A DNA stretch of 64,000 nt, taken from contig JBDXCG010000003.1 of assembly GCA_039980455.1 (NCBI GenBank), positions 992,001 through 1,056,000 of the forward strand. Direction: 5' to 3'. This document shows, in pieces, positions 41,571-50,264 of the stretch (its first letter is position 1; every line of letters starts with the position of its first letter). The DNA comes from CALINF01 sp039980455. Lineage in GTDB: Bacteria; Pseudomonadota; Gammaproteobacteria; Pseudomonadales; Halieaceae. Made by a program: the position numbers and the translations under genes. The notes beneath the pieces are model-generated. The model had not been told where the DNA came from. It made no database searches and saw only the letters and a program-made list of their open reading frames with translations.

Positions 41571-42131
41571 TTATCGCTCTTTCAGCACATCCCAGGCTGC
41601 GCGCAGATAGATGAACATGGACCACAGCGTCAAAATAGCCGCGAGATACAACATGACATAGCACAGCGCCAGTAGCCAACCCTCATCATGCACAGGGTCG
41701 ATCGCCAACAGGCCTATGATGGCCACCATTTGAAACACCGTTTTCACTTTGCCCACATAGCTCACGGCTACCGAGGTCCGCTGCCCCAGTTCGGCCATCC
41801 ACTCACGCAGGGCCGAAATCACAATCTCGCGTCCAATAATCACGCAAGCAGCCAGAGTAAAGAGGATTGTGTCGTGGCGCTCGACCAGCAATACAAGCGC
41901 AACCGACACCATGAGCTTGTCGGCGACCGGATCCAGAAAAGCACCAAAGCTGGTCATCTGGCCCAGGCGCCGAGCGAGGTAGCCGTCGAACCAATCGGTT
42001 ATCGCAGCGAACGTAAAAATGCCAGCCGCTACCAGCAGGTGCTTCTCAAACGGTAAGTAAAACACCACCACCAATACAGGCACCAGCAGGATGCGCATAA
42101 TCGTTAGTGCGTTGGGGATATTGATACTCAC
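41571..42131 (-). CDS. pgsA: CDP-diacylglycerol--glycerol-3-phosphate 3-phosphatidyltransferase
   Basis: 186 residues, five or six membrane helices. The CDP-alcohol phosphotransferase motif is intact: DWFDGYLARRLG followed by GAFLDPVADK (D-x2-DG-x2-AR-x8-G-x3-D-x3-D). It makes phosphatidylglycerol phosphate, the first committed step to PG and cardiolipin. 28 bases downstream of uvrC, an arrangement conserved in gammaproteobacteria. Confidence 0.96.
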   Translation of the reverse strand: MSINIPNALTIMRILLVPVLVVVFYLPFEKHLLVAAGIFTFAAITDWFDGYLARRLGQMTSFGAFLDPVADKLMVSVALVLLVERHDTILFTLAACVIIGREIVISALREWMAELGQRTSVAVSYVGKVKTVFQMVAIIGLLAIDPVHDEGWLLALCYVMLYLAAILTLWSMFIYLRAAWDVLKER

Positions 42132-42159
42132 AGAGATGACACGTCTCGCTTGGTCCTGC

Positions 42160-43974
42160 CTAGCTGTGTAGGTGATCGTGAATTTGTTGAGCTATCGTAG
42201 CACTAATACCGCTGATTTTTCTCAGTTCGTCAACATTGGCATTTTTTACGCCCTCTGCGCTGCCAAAGTGACGCAGCAACTCTCTCCTGCGCTTTGCACC
42301 CACACCGGGAATGCCTTCGAGCAATGATTGCTGTCTCGCCTTGTCACGACGGGCACGGTGGCCGGTGATTGCAAATCGATGCGCTTCGTCGCGTATCTGT
42401 TGAATCAAATGCAGTGCAGGATTATCGCCTCTCAATTGCTGCTCTTGACCGGTATTTCCATCAACAAGCGTCTCAAATCCTGCTTTGCGGGTGACGCCCT
42501 TGGCAACGCCGATCACATCTACTCCCTCAATTTCCAGTTCACTCAAGACCGACATAGCCTGACTAACCTGCCCCTTGCCGCCATCTATGAAGAGAATATC
42601 CGGCAATGCGCCCTCCCCGGCTTTGAGTCGTTTATATCGACGCTCCAACGCTTGCTGCATGGCCGCGTAATCATCGCCCCCTGTGATGCCGTCGATATTG
42701 AATTTGCGATAGTCGGTTTTACGCGGTCCATTTTGATCAAATACAACGCACGACGCGACGGTTGCCTCTCCAGAGCTATGACTGATATCAAAGCACTCCA
42801 TGCGCTGCGGGGGCTCGGGCAACTTGAGTAAGTCCTGCAAAGCGTTCAATCTGGCCAATGTTGTCTGCTTGCCGGCAAGATGAGACTCCAGGTTGGTCTG
42901 GGCCGTCTGCACAGCCAGTTGTAACCATCGGGCTCTGGAATCGCGAACGCGTTGCTTGATAGCAACTTTGCGGGCGGCATGCGCGGTGAACGCTTCGGCA
43001 AGCGTCGCGTGGTCTTCTGGCATAGCGTTAACAATCAACTCCGCCGGTATGGCGCGAGTGCCAGACAAATAGTACTGAGGCAAAAAGGCTGAAAGCACTT
43101 CAGCCTCAGTTTCATCAAGCTTCAGCGGTGGATAATACGTCTTACTGCCCAATACGCGCGCGCCGCGAACAAACAGCACCTGCACGCAAGCCCTTCCCGC
43201 CGCCACACTGGCGGCTAGAATATCGAGGTCTCCACTCGCGCCCTCAATACCCTGACTGGCCTGCACATGCTGCAATTGACTCAATTGATCCCGGTAAGAC
43301 GCCGCCTTCTCAAAAGCCAACTCCTTTGCCGCACGCTCCATGTCATCGGCGAGCCTCACCATCAGTTCTTGAGACTTTCCACTCAAGAACATACTGGTGC
43401 TCTCTACCTGCTGGGCATACTCCTCTTCCGTGACCAGATTGACACACGGTGCGGTGCAGCGATCGATCTGGTGCTGCAGACAGGGACGCGAGCGGTTGCG
43501 GAAGTAGCTATCCTCGCACTGGCGCACCTTGAACACTTTTTGCAAAAAGTGCAGCGACTCCCTCACAGAGGCCGCACTGGGATAAGGGCCGAAGTACTTG
43601 CCCTTTCTGCGCTTGGCGCCGCGGTGTAAGCTCAGCCTCGGAAACGCTTGATCAGACATCAAGATATAGGGGTAAGATTTATCATCACGCAGCAATATAT
43701 TGTATGGCGGGCGATGACTTTTAATGAGGTTATGTTCAAGCAGCAATGCGTCCACTTCAGTCGAGGTAACCGTGACCTGAATCTCCGCAATGCGATTAAC
43801 CAATGCCATCGTCTTAGTGGTTAAGCCACTGGCACGAAAATAGCTGCCGACCCGATTGCGCAGGTTTTTTGCCTTGCCCACATAGAGCAAATCGCCATCG
43901 GCGTCATACATCTGATAGATGCCCGGACGGGTCGTGAGCGACTTCAAAAATTCCTTGTGATCGAAAGACGTCAT
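42160..43974 (-). CDS. uvrC: Excinuclease ABC subunit C
   Basis: 604 residues. N-terminal GIY-YIG nuclease (PGIYQMYDADGDLLYVGKAKNLRNRV), Cys-rich centre (CEDSYFRNRSRPCLQHQIDRCTAPC), UVR domain (KAASYRDQLSQLQ), RNase H-like nuclease (ECFDISHSSGEATVASCVVF), and C-terminal helix-hairpin-helix pair (LEGIPGVGAKRRRELLRHFG). Makes the dual incisions in nucleotide excision repair with UvrAB. Starts 4 bases before the murB stop. Confidence 0.97.
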   Translation of the reverse strand: MTSFDHKEFLKSLTTRPGIYQMYDADGDLLYVGKAKNLRNRVGSYFRASGLTTKTMALVNRIAEIQVTVTSTEVDALLLEHNLIKSHRPPYNILLRDDKSYPYILMSDQAFPRLSLHRGAKRRKGKYFGPYPSAASVRESLHFLQKVFKVRQCEDSYFRNRSRPCLQHQIDRCTAPCVNLVTEEEYAQQVESTSMFLSGKSQELMVRLADDMERAAKELAFEKAASYRDQLSQLQHVQASQGIEGASGDLDILAASVAAGRACVQVLFVRGARVLGSKTYYPPLKLDETEAEVLSAFLPQYYLSGTRAIPAELIVNAMPEDHATLAEAFTAHAARKVAIKQRVRDSRARWLQLAVQTAQTNLESHLAGKQTTLARLNALQDLLKLPEPPQRMECFDISHSSGEATVASCVVFDQNGPRKTDYRKFNIDGITGGDDYAAMQQALERRYKRLKAGEGALPDILFIDGGKGQVSQAMSVLSELEIEGVDVIGVAKGVTRKAGFETLVDGNTGQEQQLRGDNPALHLIQQIRDEAHRFAITGHRARRDKARQQSLLEGIPGVGAKRRRELLRHFGSAEGVKNANVDELRKISGISATIAQQIHDHLHS

Positions 43975-45011
43975 ACGCTTGCGCCGCTGCCACCTAACAC
44001 TCGCGGCTCGATGTCGAGTTCACAGCCAAACTGCGCCAGTACAGCCGTCTGAATCTCGTGTGCAAGCTCAAGCAATGCAGCCCCACTATTGGCACCCGTA
44101 TTGGTCAACACCAGCGCATGATTCTTATCAACCGCCACACCATCACGCGCAACGCCCTTGTACCCACACTGTTCAATCAGCCATGCTGCCGGCAGCTTAT
44201 AGCGCCCGTCGCTCTGCGGATACATGGGTAGTTCGGGATACCGAGTCGCCATTGACTTGGCTATTGCCCCTTCCACTATCGGATTCTTGAAGAAACTGCC
44301 CGCGTTGGGTATGTGCGCCGGATCAGGCAGCCTCTCGCTGCGAATCGCTACAACCGCTTCGAACACCGATTGCGGAGTGACTTCTCCCGCACTGCTTGCA
44401 AAGTATTCTTCCAATGACGGATAGGTAACGACGCAGCGTGGCTTCTTGTGCAGTACAAAATCCACCGCTGTGATAATCACTTTACCGGCCAGTTCATGCT
44501 TAAAAATGCTGTCGCGGTAGCCAAATTTACAGCCAAGAGTATCTAACGACAAAGCGGAGCCATCGTCTATTCGTAGCATATGCACAGCGCTTACGAACGC
44601 CGCAAGCTCAACGCCATAAGCACCAATATTTTGCACCGGCGCAGCGCCAACCGTCCCGGGAATCAGTGCGAGGTTTTCCAATCCGAACAGTCCTGCGGCA
44701 ACCGTTTCTTGCACTAGCGTGTGCCAGTTGTAGCCGGCAGACACTCTTAACGTCTGCTGCTCAGGAGAATCAGAGAGTACGTCTATCGTAGTGTCGCCTT
44801 GCATGATCACGCAACACTCTACTCGGTCCACGGGCACAAGGTTGCTACCCGCACCCCAGGGAAGTACTGGCAATGACTCCACCGCAGCCCACTCAAGCGC
44901 ACTGCGTAGCTGTTCTGTATCTGAGACACTGACAAGCGCTGCGGCAGTTGCCTCGAGTCCCAGCGTATTAAACGGTCTTAGCGAGACCTCTCTAGCGACG
45001 TTCACGCACAA
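43971..45011 (-). CDS. murB: UDP-N-acetylenolpyruvoylglucosamine reductase
   Basis: 346 residues, close to E. coli MurB (342). FAD site LPWGAGSNLVP, GTVGAAPVQNIGAYG, CKFGYRDSIFK, the catalytic Ser in NAGSFFKNP, and a C-terminal conserved Glu region. Reduces UDP-GlcNAc-enolpyruvate to UDP-MurNAc for peptidoglycan. Type I MurB by length. The start lies 20 bases inside the phosphatase gene. Confidence 0.96.
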   Translation of the reverse strand: MCVNVAREVSLRPFNTLGLEATAAALVSVSDTEQLRSALEWAAVESLPVLPWGAGSNLVPVDRVECCVIMQGDTTIDVLSDSPEQQTLRVSAGYNWHTLVQETVAAGLFGLENLALIPGTVGAAPVQNIGAYGVELAAFVSAVHMLRIDDGSALSLDTLGCKFGYRDSIFKHELAGKVIITAVDFVLHKKPRCVVTYPSLEEYFASSAGEVTPQSVFEAVVAIRSERLPDPAHIPNAGSFFKNPIVEGAIAKSMATRYPELPMYPQSDGRYKLPAAWLIEQCGYKGVARDGVAVDKNHALVLTNTGANSGAALLELAHEIQTAVLAQFGCELDIEPRVLGGSGASV

Positions 45012-45486
45012 CCGCCTCTAACAAGCCTTCACTCGCTGTTTCAATGAGATCTAGCACTTCATCGAAGCCATTTTCGCCACCATAGTATGGATCGGGGACT
45101 GTGGAGACCGACAAGCCAGACGCGAAATCCAGGAACAATGCGAGCTGCCCCGAATAACCAGCAGGCGCCATCGCTCGCAGGTCCTCAAGGTTGGACTCAT
45201 CCATCGCAAGAATAAAATCATACTGATCGAAGTCGTGGGGCGTGACCTGCCGCGCGCGCAACTCACTTAGATCGTAGCCGCGCAGAGCAGCCGCAGCAGA
45301 AGCACGCGCATCGGGTGGCTCGCCAGCATGCCAGTTGCCGGTGCCACACGAATCTACTGAAACGACATCCCCAAGCCCTGCAGCATCAATCTTGTGTTGA
45401 AATACACCGTGTGCAGTGGGTGACCTGCAGATGTTGCCCAGACAGACAAACAGCACGCCAACAGATGCAGAGCGTTGCTCAGGCAT
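44992..45486 (-). CDS. Low-molecular-weight protein tyrosine phosphatase
   Basis: 164 residues from ATG 45486, which overlaps the kdsB stop by 8 bases; a frame extension to 45513 is unlikely. P-loop VCLGNICRSPTA (C-x5-R-S) and catalytic Asp in PDPYYGG are intact. Such enzymes (Wzb/Etp-like) dephosphorylate tyrosine kinases of polysaccharide export. Here it sits between kdsB and murB, as in Pseudomonas, with no Wzc-type kinase in the window. Confidence 0.93.
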   Translation of the reverse strand: MPEQRSASVGVLFVCLGNICRSPTAHGVFQHKIDAAGLGDVVSVDSCGTGNWHAGEPPDARASAAAALRGYDLSELRARQVTPHDFDQYDFILAMDESNLEDLRAMAPAGYSGQLALFLDFASGLSVSTVPDPYYGGENGFDEVLDLIETASEGLLEAVVRERR

Positions 45487-46237
45487 CGCGCAATATCTCT
45501 CGCACTGACTCAAGGTCTTCGGGTGTATCTACGCCAGCCGGCACATCAGCGCAGGCTTCAGCTACGTGAATGGCCACACCGTGATATAGCGCCCGAAGCT
45601 GCTCGAGTTGCTCCGCCTCCTCTAACGCCGCCGGCGGCCACTGCACGAACTGACGCAAGAAGGCGGCTCGATACGCATAAATACCAATATGCCTCATAGC
45701 TAGACGTTGTTCAGGAGTCACATTGCCGCGCGCTGCACTCTCTCTTGGCCAGGGTATTGGCGCACGGCTGAAATATAAGGCCAACGAATCGTGCCCGGTC
45801 ACCACCTTTACCGCATTGGGGTTAGCAAACTCCGCTGCACTACTGATTGGCTCTGCGAGCGTCGCGATCATAGCGTCTTGCGCGCTAATCAAATTTGCAG
45901 CGACCTGATTGATCACAGCGGCAGGAATCAAAGGTTCGTCGCCCTGCACGTTTACTACAACTGACTGACTGTCCAGGCCAAGCTGCTCTACCACCTCGTG
46001 CAAACGATCAGTGCCCGACACATGGTCCGGTGAGGTCATAAGAGCTCGGGCACCAAAGCCTTCGGCCGCACTCATAATTCTTTCGTCGTCGGTGGCGATA
46101 TACACGTGCTGTGCATCTGATTGACGTGCACGCTCCCATACATGCTGGATCATTGGCTTACCCGCTATATCGAGTAATGGCTTGCCAGGCAGGCGACTTG
46201 AGCCAAAACGGGCAGGTATAACAACAGAAAACGACAT
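45479..46237 (-). CDS. kdsB: 3-deoxy-manno-octulosonate cytidylyltransferase
   Basis: 252 residues. Starts FSVVIPARFGSSRLPGKPLLDIAGKPM (nucleotide-binding signature), with VNVQGDEPLIP and HIGIYAYRAAFL. Activates KDO as CMP-KDO for the LPS inner core. 17 bases after lpxK; the small trm112/ycaR gene often found between lpxK and kdsB is absent. Confidence 0.96.
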   Translation of the reverse strand: MSFSVVIPARFGSSRLPGKPLLDIAGKPMIQHVWERARQSDAQHVYIATDDERIMSAAEGFGARALMTSPDHVSGTDRLHEVVEQLGLDSQSVVVNVQGDEPLIPAAVINQVAANLISAQDAMIATLAEPISSAAEFANPNAVKVVTGHDSLALYFSRAPIPWPRESAARGNVTPEQRLAMRHIGIYAYRAAFLRQFVQWPPAALEEAEQLEQLRALYHGVAIHVAEACADVPAGVDTPEDLESVREILRDA

Positions 46238-46254
46238 GCAGAGCTCCGGAGAAA

Positions 46255-47289
46255 TCAGTGTTTAAGCAGACGAACCAGTCGAGCTATCAACGCGTCTGGC
46301 ACTTGAGCCTGCAAACGCACTGCATAAGCTTGATCACCTGCCAGACCCGCACATTTTACCGCGTCCTTCTCCGTCATGAGAATCGGTAAATCACCCATAG
46401 TTTGAAAATCTGCTGCGGTAAATGAGTGATGGTCAGAGAATGGGCGCTTTTCCACCTCAAAGCCTAGATCTTGCAGTTGAATAAAAAACTGCTCGGGTTG
46501 CCCGATCCCAGCAACAGCATAAACATGCCGCCCCACTACATCAGGAGACAATGCGTACACCACGCCATCAGTTAGCGACCAGCAATCTGCAATGAGATAG
46601 TGCGTTATCGCAGTATGTTGTTCGCCCGTTGTGAGCCCGGCATTGGAAAGACCTTTGCCCTCCAGAGGCTCGTTGCATCGTAACAACACCTGATTCACGC
46701 TCTCTAACCTGGATACTGGCTCGCGCAAGGGTCCTGCCGGTAAGCAGAATCCATTTCCCACCCTACGCTTCGAATCCACGACTGCAATCTCGAAATCACG
46801 CGCTATACCATAGTGCTGCAAGCCATCATCCGACAAGATCACCTCAATTTGCGGATCGTGTGCCAGTAAGGCCCGAATAGCTGCAGCACGATCAGGGTCG
46901 ACAATACAGGTGCAGCCCGTGCGGCGCTGCACCAGTAAGGCCTCATCACCGCAATCTGCAGGCGTACTAAGAGGCTCGACCCGGTGAGGAAACTTCCGAT
47001 TGTCTGCGCCGTAGCCACGACTCACTACACCTACACGATAACCCTGCGCCGTAAGCGCATCACACAATGCGATCACTACCGGTGTCTTACCGGTTCCACC
47101 AACCGTAATGTTGCCCACGACCACAACAGGCACTGGGGCGCGATAGACCGCTAGCAGGCCAGTACGATAGGCAAGACGCCGCATTGCTGCAGCCGTGCGA
47201 AACACACACTCTAGAGGACGTAACAGCCACAGCCACCAGGCACCTCGGTACCACGCGTCAACACAGGCACGCTGCGCACCTGCTATCAA
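46255..47289 (-). CDS. lpxK: Tetraacyldisaccharide 4'-kinase
   Basis: 344 residues. Membrane-proximal N-terminus, Walker A-like GNITVGGTGKTPV, SRGYGA, and DDGLQHYGIARDFEI. Phosphorylates lipid A disaccharide at the 4' position, the sixth step of lipid A synthesis. Overlaps msbA by 4 bases, coupling lipid A synthesis to its flippase. Confidence 0.96.
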   Translation of the reverse strand: MIAGAQRACVDAWYRGAWWLWLLRPLECVFRTAAAMRRLAYRTGLLAVYRAPVPVVVVGNITVGGTGKTPVVIALCDALTAQGYRVGVVSRGYGADNRKFPHRVEPLSTPADCGDEALLVQRRTGCTCIVDPDRAAAIRALLAHDPQIEVILSDDGLQHYGIARDFEIAVVDSKRRVGNGFCLPAGPLREPVSRLESVNQVLLRCNEPLEGKGLSNAGLTTGEQHTAITHYLIADCWSLTDGVVYALSPDVVGRHVYAVAGIGQPEQFFIQLQDLGFEVEKRPFSDHHSFTAADFQTMGDLPILMTEKDAVKCAGLAGDQAYAVRLQAQVPDALIARLVRLLKH

Positions 47290-49136
47290 TCGACAAACTC
47301 CTGATGATACAACTGGGCGTATAAACCGCCCTGATGTAGCAGTTCCTGGTGCGACCCCAAGGCGACAACACGCCCACGGTCCATCACCACAATTTTGTCC
47401 GCACGCTCTACCGTAGACAGTCGATGTGCAATCACCAAGGTTGTTCGGCCGTGCATTATTTGCTCCATCGCTTGCTGAACGCGATACTCCGATTCGGTAT
47501 CCAGCGCTGAAGTTGCTTCATCAAGAATGAGAATCGGCGCGTCCTTCAAAATAGCCCGGGCAATCGCAATGCGCTGCCGCTGGCCACCACTGAGCCCGCC
47601 ACCGTCATCACCGAGCATTGTGTCTAAACCCTCAGGCATAGATTGAATGAACTGCATTGCATAGGCAGACTCAAGTGCACTGTTTACAGATTCAGCGGAG
47701 GCCGTAGCTAGGCTACCGTAGGCAACATTGTTGTAGATGGTGTCATGAAAGAGAACGACGTCTTGCGACACCAACGCTATCTGCTCACGTAAACAATGAA
47801 GGTCGTAGTCTTCCAGAGTTTTGTTGTCGAGCAAGATGGCTCCAGCTGGTCCCTCATGCAATCGTGCCAGCAGCTGGACCAACGTACTCTTGCCACTGCC
47901 TGAGCGCCCGACCAATGCCACCGTTTCACCCGGCTCAACAGTGAAGGAAATATCGTGCAGCACCGGCTCGCCGTTACCAGGATAAGTAAACCGCAGGTCG
48001 CGAAATTCCAATCGCCCCGCAACACGATTAACGCGCAATTGGCCTGCATTAATCTCCTCCGCCTCATCCAGTTGCGCAAACACGTCTTCGGCCGCAGCCA
48101 GGCCGCGCTGCACAATAGCCAGCACTCCGCTTAAGGAGCGGATGGGTTTACCAAGTTGAGCGGCGGCAGTAAGAAAGGCAACTAACGAGCCAGCACTGAA
48201 GCCCGCAAGAATACCTGGGTTGAGCGCAAACCAGACCAGCGTAGCGAGTGAGATCGCCAAAAGCGTTTGAATGACAGGAGTACTGAACGCCTCAGCAAAC
48301 GCTAGCTTGAGACTTTGCACACGGTTGTATTGACTGGCCTGCTCGAAGCGATCTCGCTGCTGCGCCTGACCGCCGTAAACTCGCACTTCCCGGTAGCCGC
48401 CTATACTTTCAGCTGACACCTGCGTGACATCACCCATAGAAGACTGGATGCGCCGGCTGTAACGCCTGAAACGCTTACCCACAATCGAAACAACCAACGC
48501 TATCAGCGGCGCTACCGCAATGAACACCAAACATAAGCGCCAATTGAGATACAACATGTACGATAGCAGCGCAGTAACGGTTAGACCCTCGCGCAGGATG
48601 ATCTTAAGCGCCCTGCTAACGGCTCCACTCACTTGCTCAACGTTATAGGTGATCTTGGAGATCAGTACGCCCTGACTGTGGCGCTCATAGTAACTGGAGG
48701 GCAGTACCAGCATCTTGTTGAACAATTGACACCGCAACTGGTGGATCAACGTGCGAGCAAGATAATTGATGAAGTAGGTACCGACAAAGAAACCGATCGC
48801 TCTTGTTGAGGCCAAGAGCACGATCGCCAATGGCACTGCCACTCGCGCAAACTCAAGTCGCGTCATACCGGCTGAATCGAGCAGGCTGTAGGCAACGCCC
48901 GCCACCAGGCCTTGCTGCACTGAATCTGAGTCGTTCAGCGCATCCAGCAAGAAACGCATAAGATCAGCCAGCAATACGTTGCCCAGTGAGTACACGATGT
49001 ATCCCAGTGTGCTCAGAACGAAGATGTACCAGTACGGAACGGCATAGCCAAGCAGACGGCCATAGAGGCGCCAGTCACTTGTGTGGTCGTGCTGTGGTGA
49101 GACAGGCACTTGCCCGGGCGCTGTGTGTTTACCCAT
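47286..49136 (-). CDS. msbA: Lipid A export permease/ATP-binding protein MsbA
   Basis: 616 residues, half-transporter: six-helix membrane domain (residues about 20-330), then the ATPase with Walker A LVGRSGSGKSTLVQ, signature LSGGQRQRIAIARAIL, Walker B ILILDEATSALD. Flips lipid A-core across the inner membrane. The N-terminus carries about 15 extra hydrophilic residues. Overlaps exbD by 8 bases. Confidence 0.96.
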   Translation of the reverse strand: MGKHTAPGQVPVSPQHDHTSDWRLYGRLLGYAVPYWYIFVLSTLGYIVYSLGNVLLADLMRFLLDALNDSDSVQQGLVAGVAYSLLDSAGMTRLEFARVAVPLAIVLLASTRAIGFFVGTYFINYLARTLIHQLRCQLFNKMLVLPSSYYERHSQGVLISKITYNVEQVSGAVSRALKIILREGLTVTALLSYMLYLNWRLCLVFIAVAPLIALVVSIVGKRFRRYSRRIQSSMGDVTQVSAESIGGYREVRVYGGQAQQRDRFEQASQYNRVQSLKLAFAEAFSTPVIQTLLAISLATLVWFALNPGILAGFSAGSLVAFLTAAAQLGKPIRSLSGVLAIVQRGLAAAEDVFAQLDEAEEINAGQLRVNRVAGRLEFRDLRFTYPGNGEPVLHDISFTVEPGETVALVGRSGSGKSTLVQLLARLHEGPAGAILLDNKTLEDYDLHCLREQIALVSQDVVLFHDTIYNNVAYGSLATASAESVNSALESAYAMQFIQSMPEGLDTMLGDDGGGLSGGQRQRIAIARAILKDAPILILDEATSALDTESEYRVQQAMEQIMHGRTTLVIAHRLSTVERADKIVVMDRGRVVALGSHQELLHQGGLYAQLYHQEFVD

Positions 49137-49557
49137 TGCTCTGAGAGTTTGGCTGACGCGTAGTGATACTCAGATGAACAAAGCCCATCTGGCCGGCGGC
49201 ATCCATTGCGCGCACAACGGACTGATGCGTGGCTTGCGCATCGGCTGTTATTACCAGTGGCAGCGTCGTATCGCCAGAAGATATTTTGTAGATCGCGGCT
49301 TGCAGGGTGCGCATCTGTGTATCAACCAAGCGCTGACCATTCACTCGGTAGGAGCCATCTTCGCTGATAAGAATTTCAACTTGCAGTTCAACAGTTTCAG
49401 CGAGTTTTCCTGTCGCTTCGGGTAAATCAATATTGAGCTGCGTTTCGCGGGTAAATGTTGTGGACACCATGAAAAATATCAGTAGCAGAAATACCACATC
49501 GATCAGTGGCGTCAGGTTGACGCCAACCTCTTCACGCTGCTGTCTTCTGAATTTCAA
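49129..49557 (-). CDS. exbD: ExbD/TolR-family biopolymer transport protein
   Basis: 142 residues: short cytoplasmic N-terminus, one membrane helix with the essential Asp (NLTPLIDVVFLLLIFFMV), and a periplasmic domain. With ExbB it forms a proton-driven stator that energises TonB-type or related proteins. In this lpxK-msbA context the pair is common in Pseudomonas relatives, and its partner is unknown. No tonB gene in the window. Confidence 0.93.
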   Translation of the reverse strand: MKFRRQQREEVGVNLTPLIDVVFLLLIFFMVSTTFTRETQLNIDLPEATGKLAETVELQVEILISEDGSYRVNGQRLVDTQMRTLQAAIYKISSGDTTLPLVITADAQATHQSVVRAMDAAGQMGFVHLSITTRQPNSQSNG

Positions 49558-50177
49558 GCGTCGGAGCCTGTATTTTCTTCGCTGTGTAGTGCATCCACCA
49601 GTTTGATCGTTTCCTGTTCCAACTCCACCACGATGCCATCAATACGTCCGGTGAAGTACCGGTGCATCACTAGTGCCGGGATAGCGACACAAAGGCCCGC
49701 TGCAGTGGTAATCAACGCCTCGGAAATGCCGCCCGCTAACGCGCTGGCATTGCCCGTGCCCTGCGCCATGATTTCGGCAAATACTCGGATCATACCCACC
49801 ACCGTACCTAACAACCCGAGCAAGGGCGCTACGGCAGCAATGGTGCCGAGCGTATTCAAATAGCGCTCAAGGTCATGAATGACATGCGCTGCGGCCTCCT
49901 GAATACTCTCTTTCATCACGTCACGGCCGTGATAGGCATTGCCTAACCCTGCCGCGAGAATTCGGCCCAGCGGAGAGGACTGTTTCAGTGTGCGCAACTT
50001 ATTGGCATCCAACTCCCCTGCCTTGAGCTGCTTCCAAACAGTAGCCAACAAATGAGGGGGGGCAATTTTTTTGGGATTGAGCACATACAAGCGCTCGATA
50101 CAGATGGCAACGGCGACCACCGAGCACAGCATGATCAACACCATCAGCCAACCGCCGGCGACTAGCAATTCAAGCAC
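49554..50177 (-). CDS. exbB: ExbB/TolQ/MotA-family proton channel protein
   Basis: 207 residues, three membrane helices. Family signature LNTLGTIAAVAPLLGLLGTVVGMIRVF and ISEALITTAAGLCVAIPALVMHRYF with the conserved Thr/Ala-Gly residues. Forms the stator pentamer around ExbD. Overlaps exbD by 4 bases; 87 bases after comEC. Confidence 0.94.
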   Translation of the reverse strand: MLELLVAGGWLMVLIMLCSVVAVAICIERLYVLNPKKIAPPHLLATVWKQLKAGELDANKLRTLKQSSPLGRILAAGLGNAYHGRDVMKESIQEAAAHVIHDLERYLNTLGTIAAVAPLLGLLGTVVGMIRVFAEIMAQGTGNASALAGGISEALITTAAGLCVAIPALVMHRYFTGRIDGIVVELEQETIKLVDALHSEENTGSDA

Positions 50178-50264
50178 AGTTTTACTCCAACCCGGATTTA
50201 CACGTTGTTTGCATTATACGCGCCAGAGAAGAACGCGAAAGCAAGCAATGGCGAGAAAACGATA

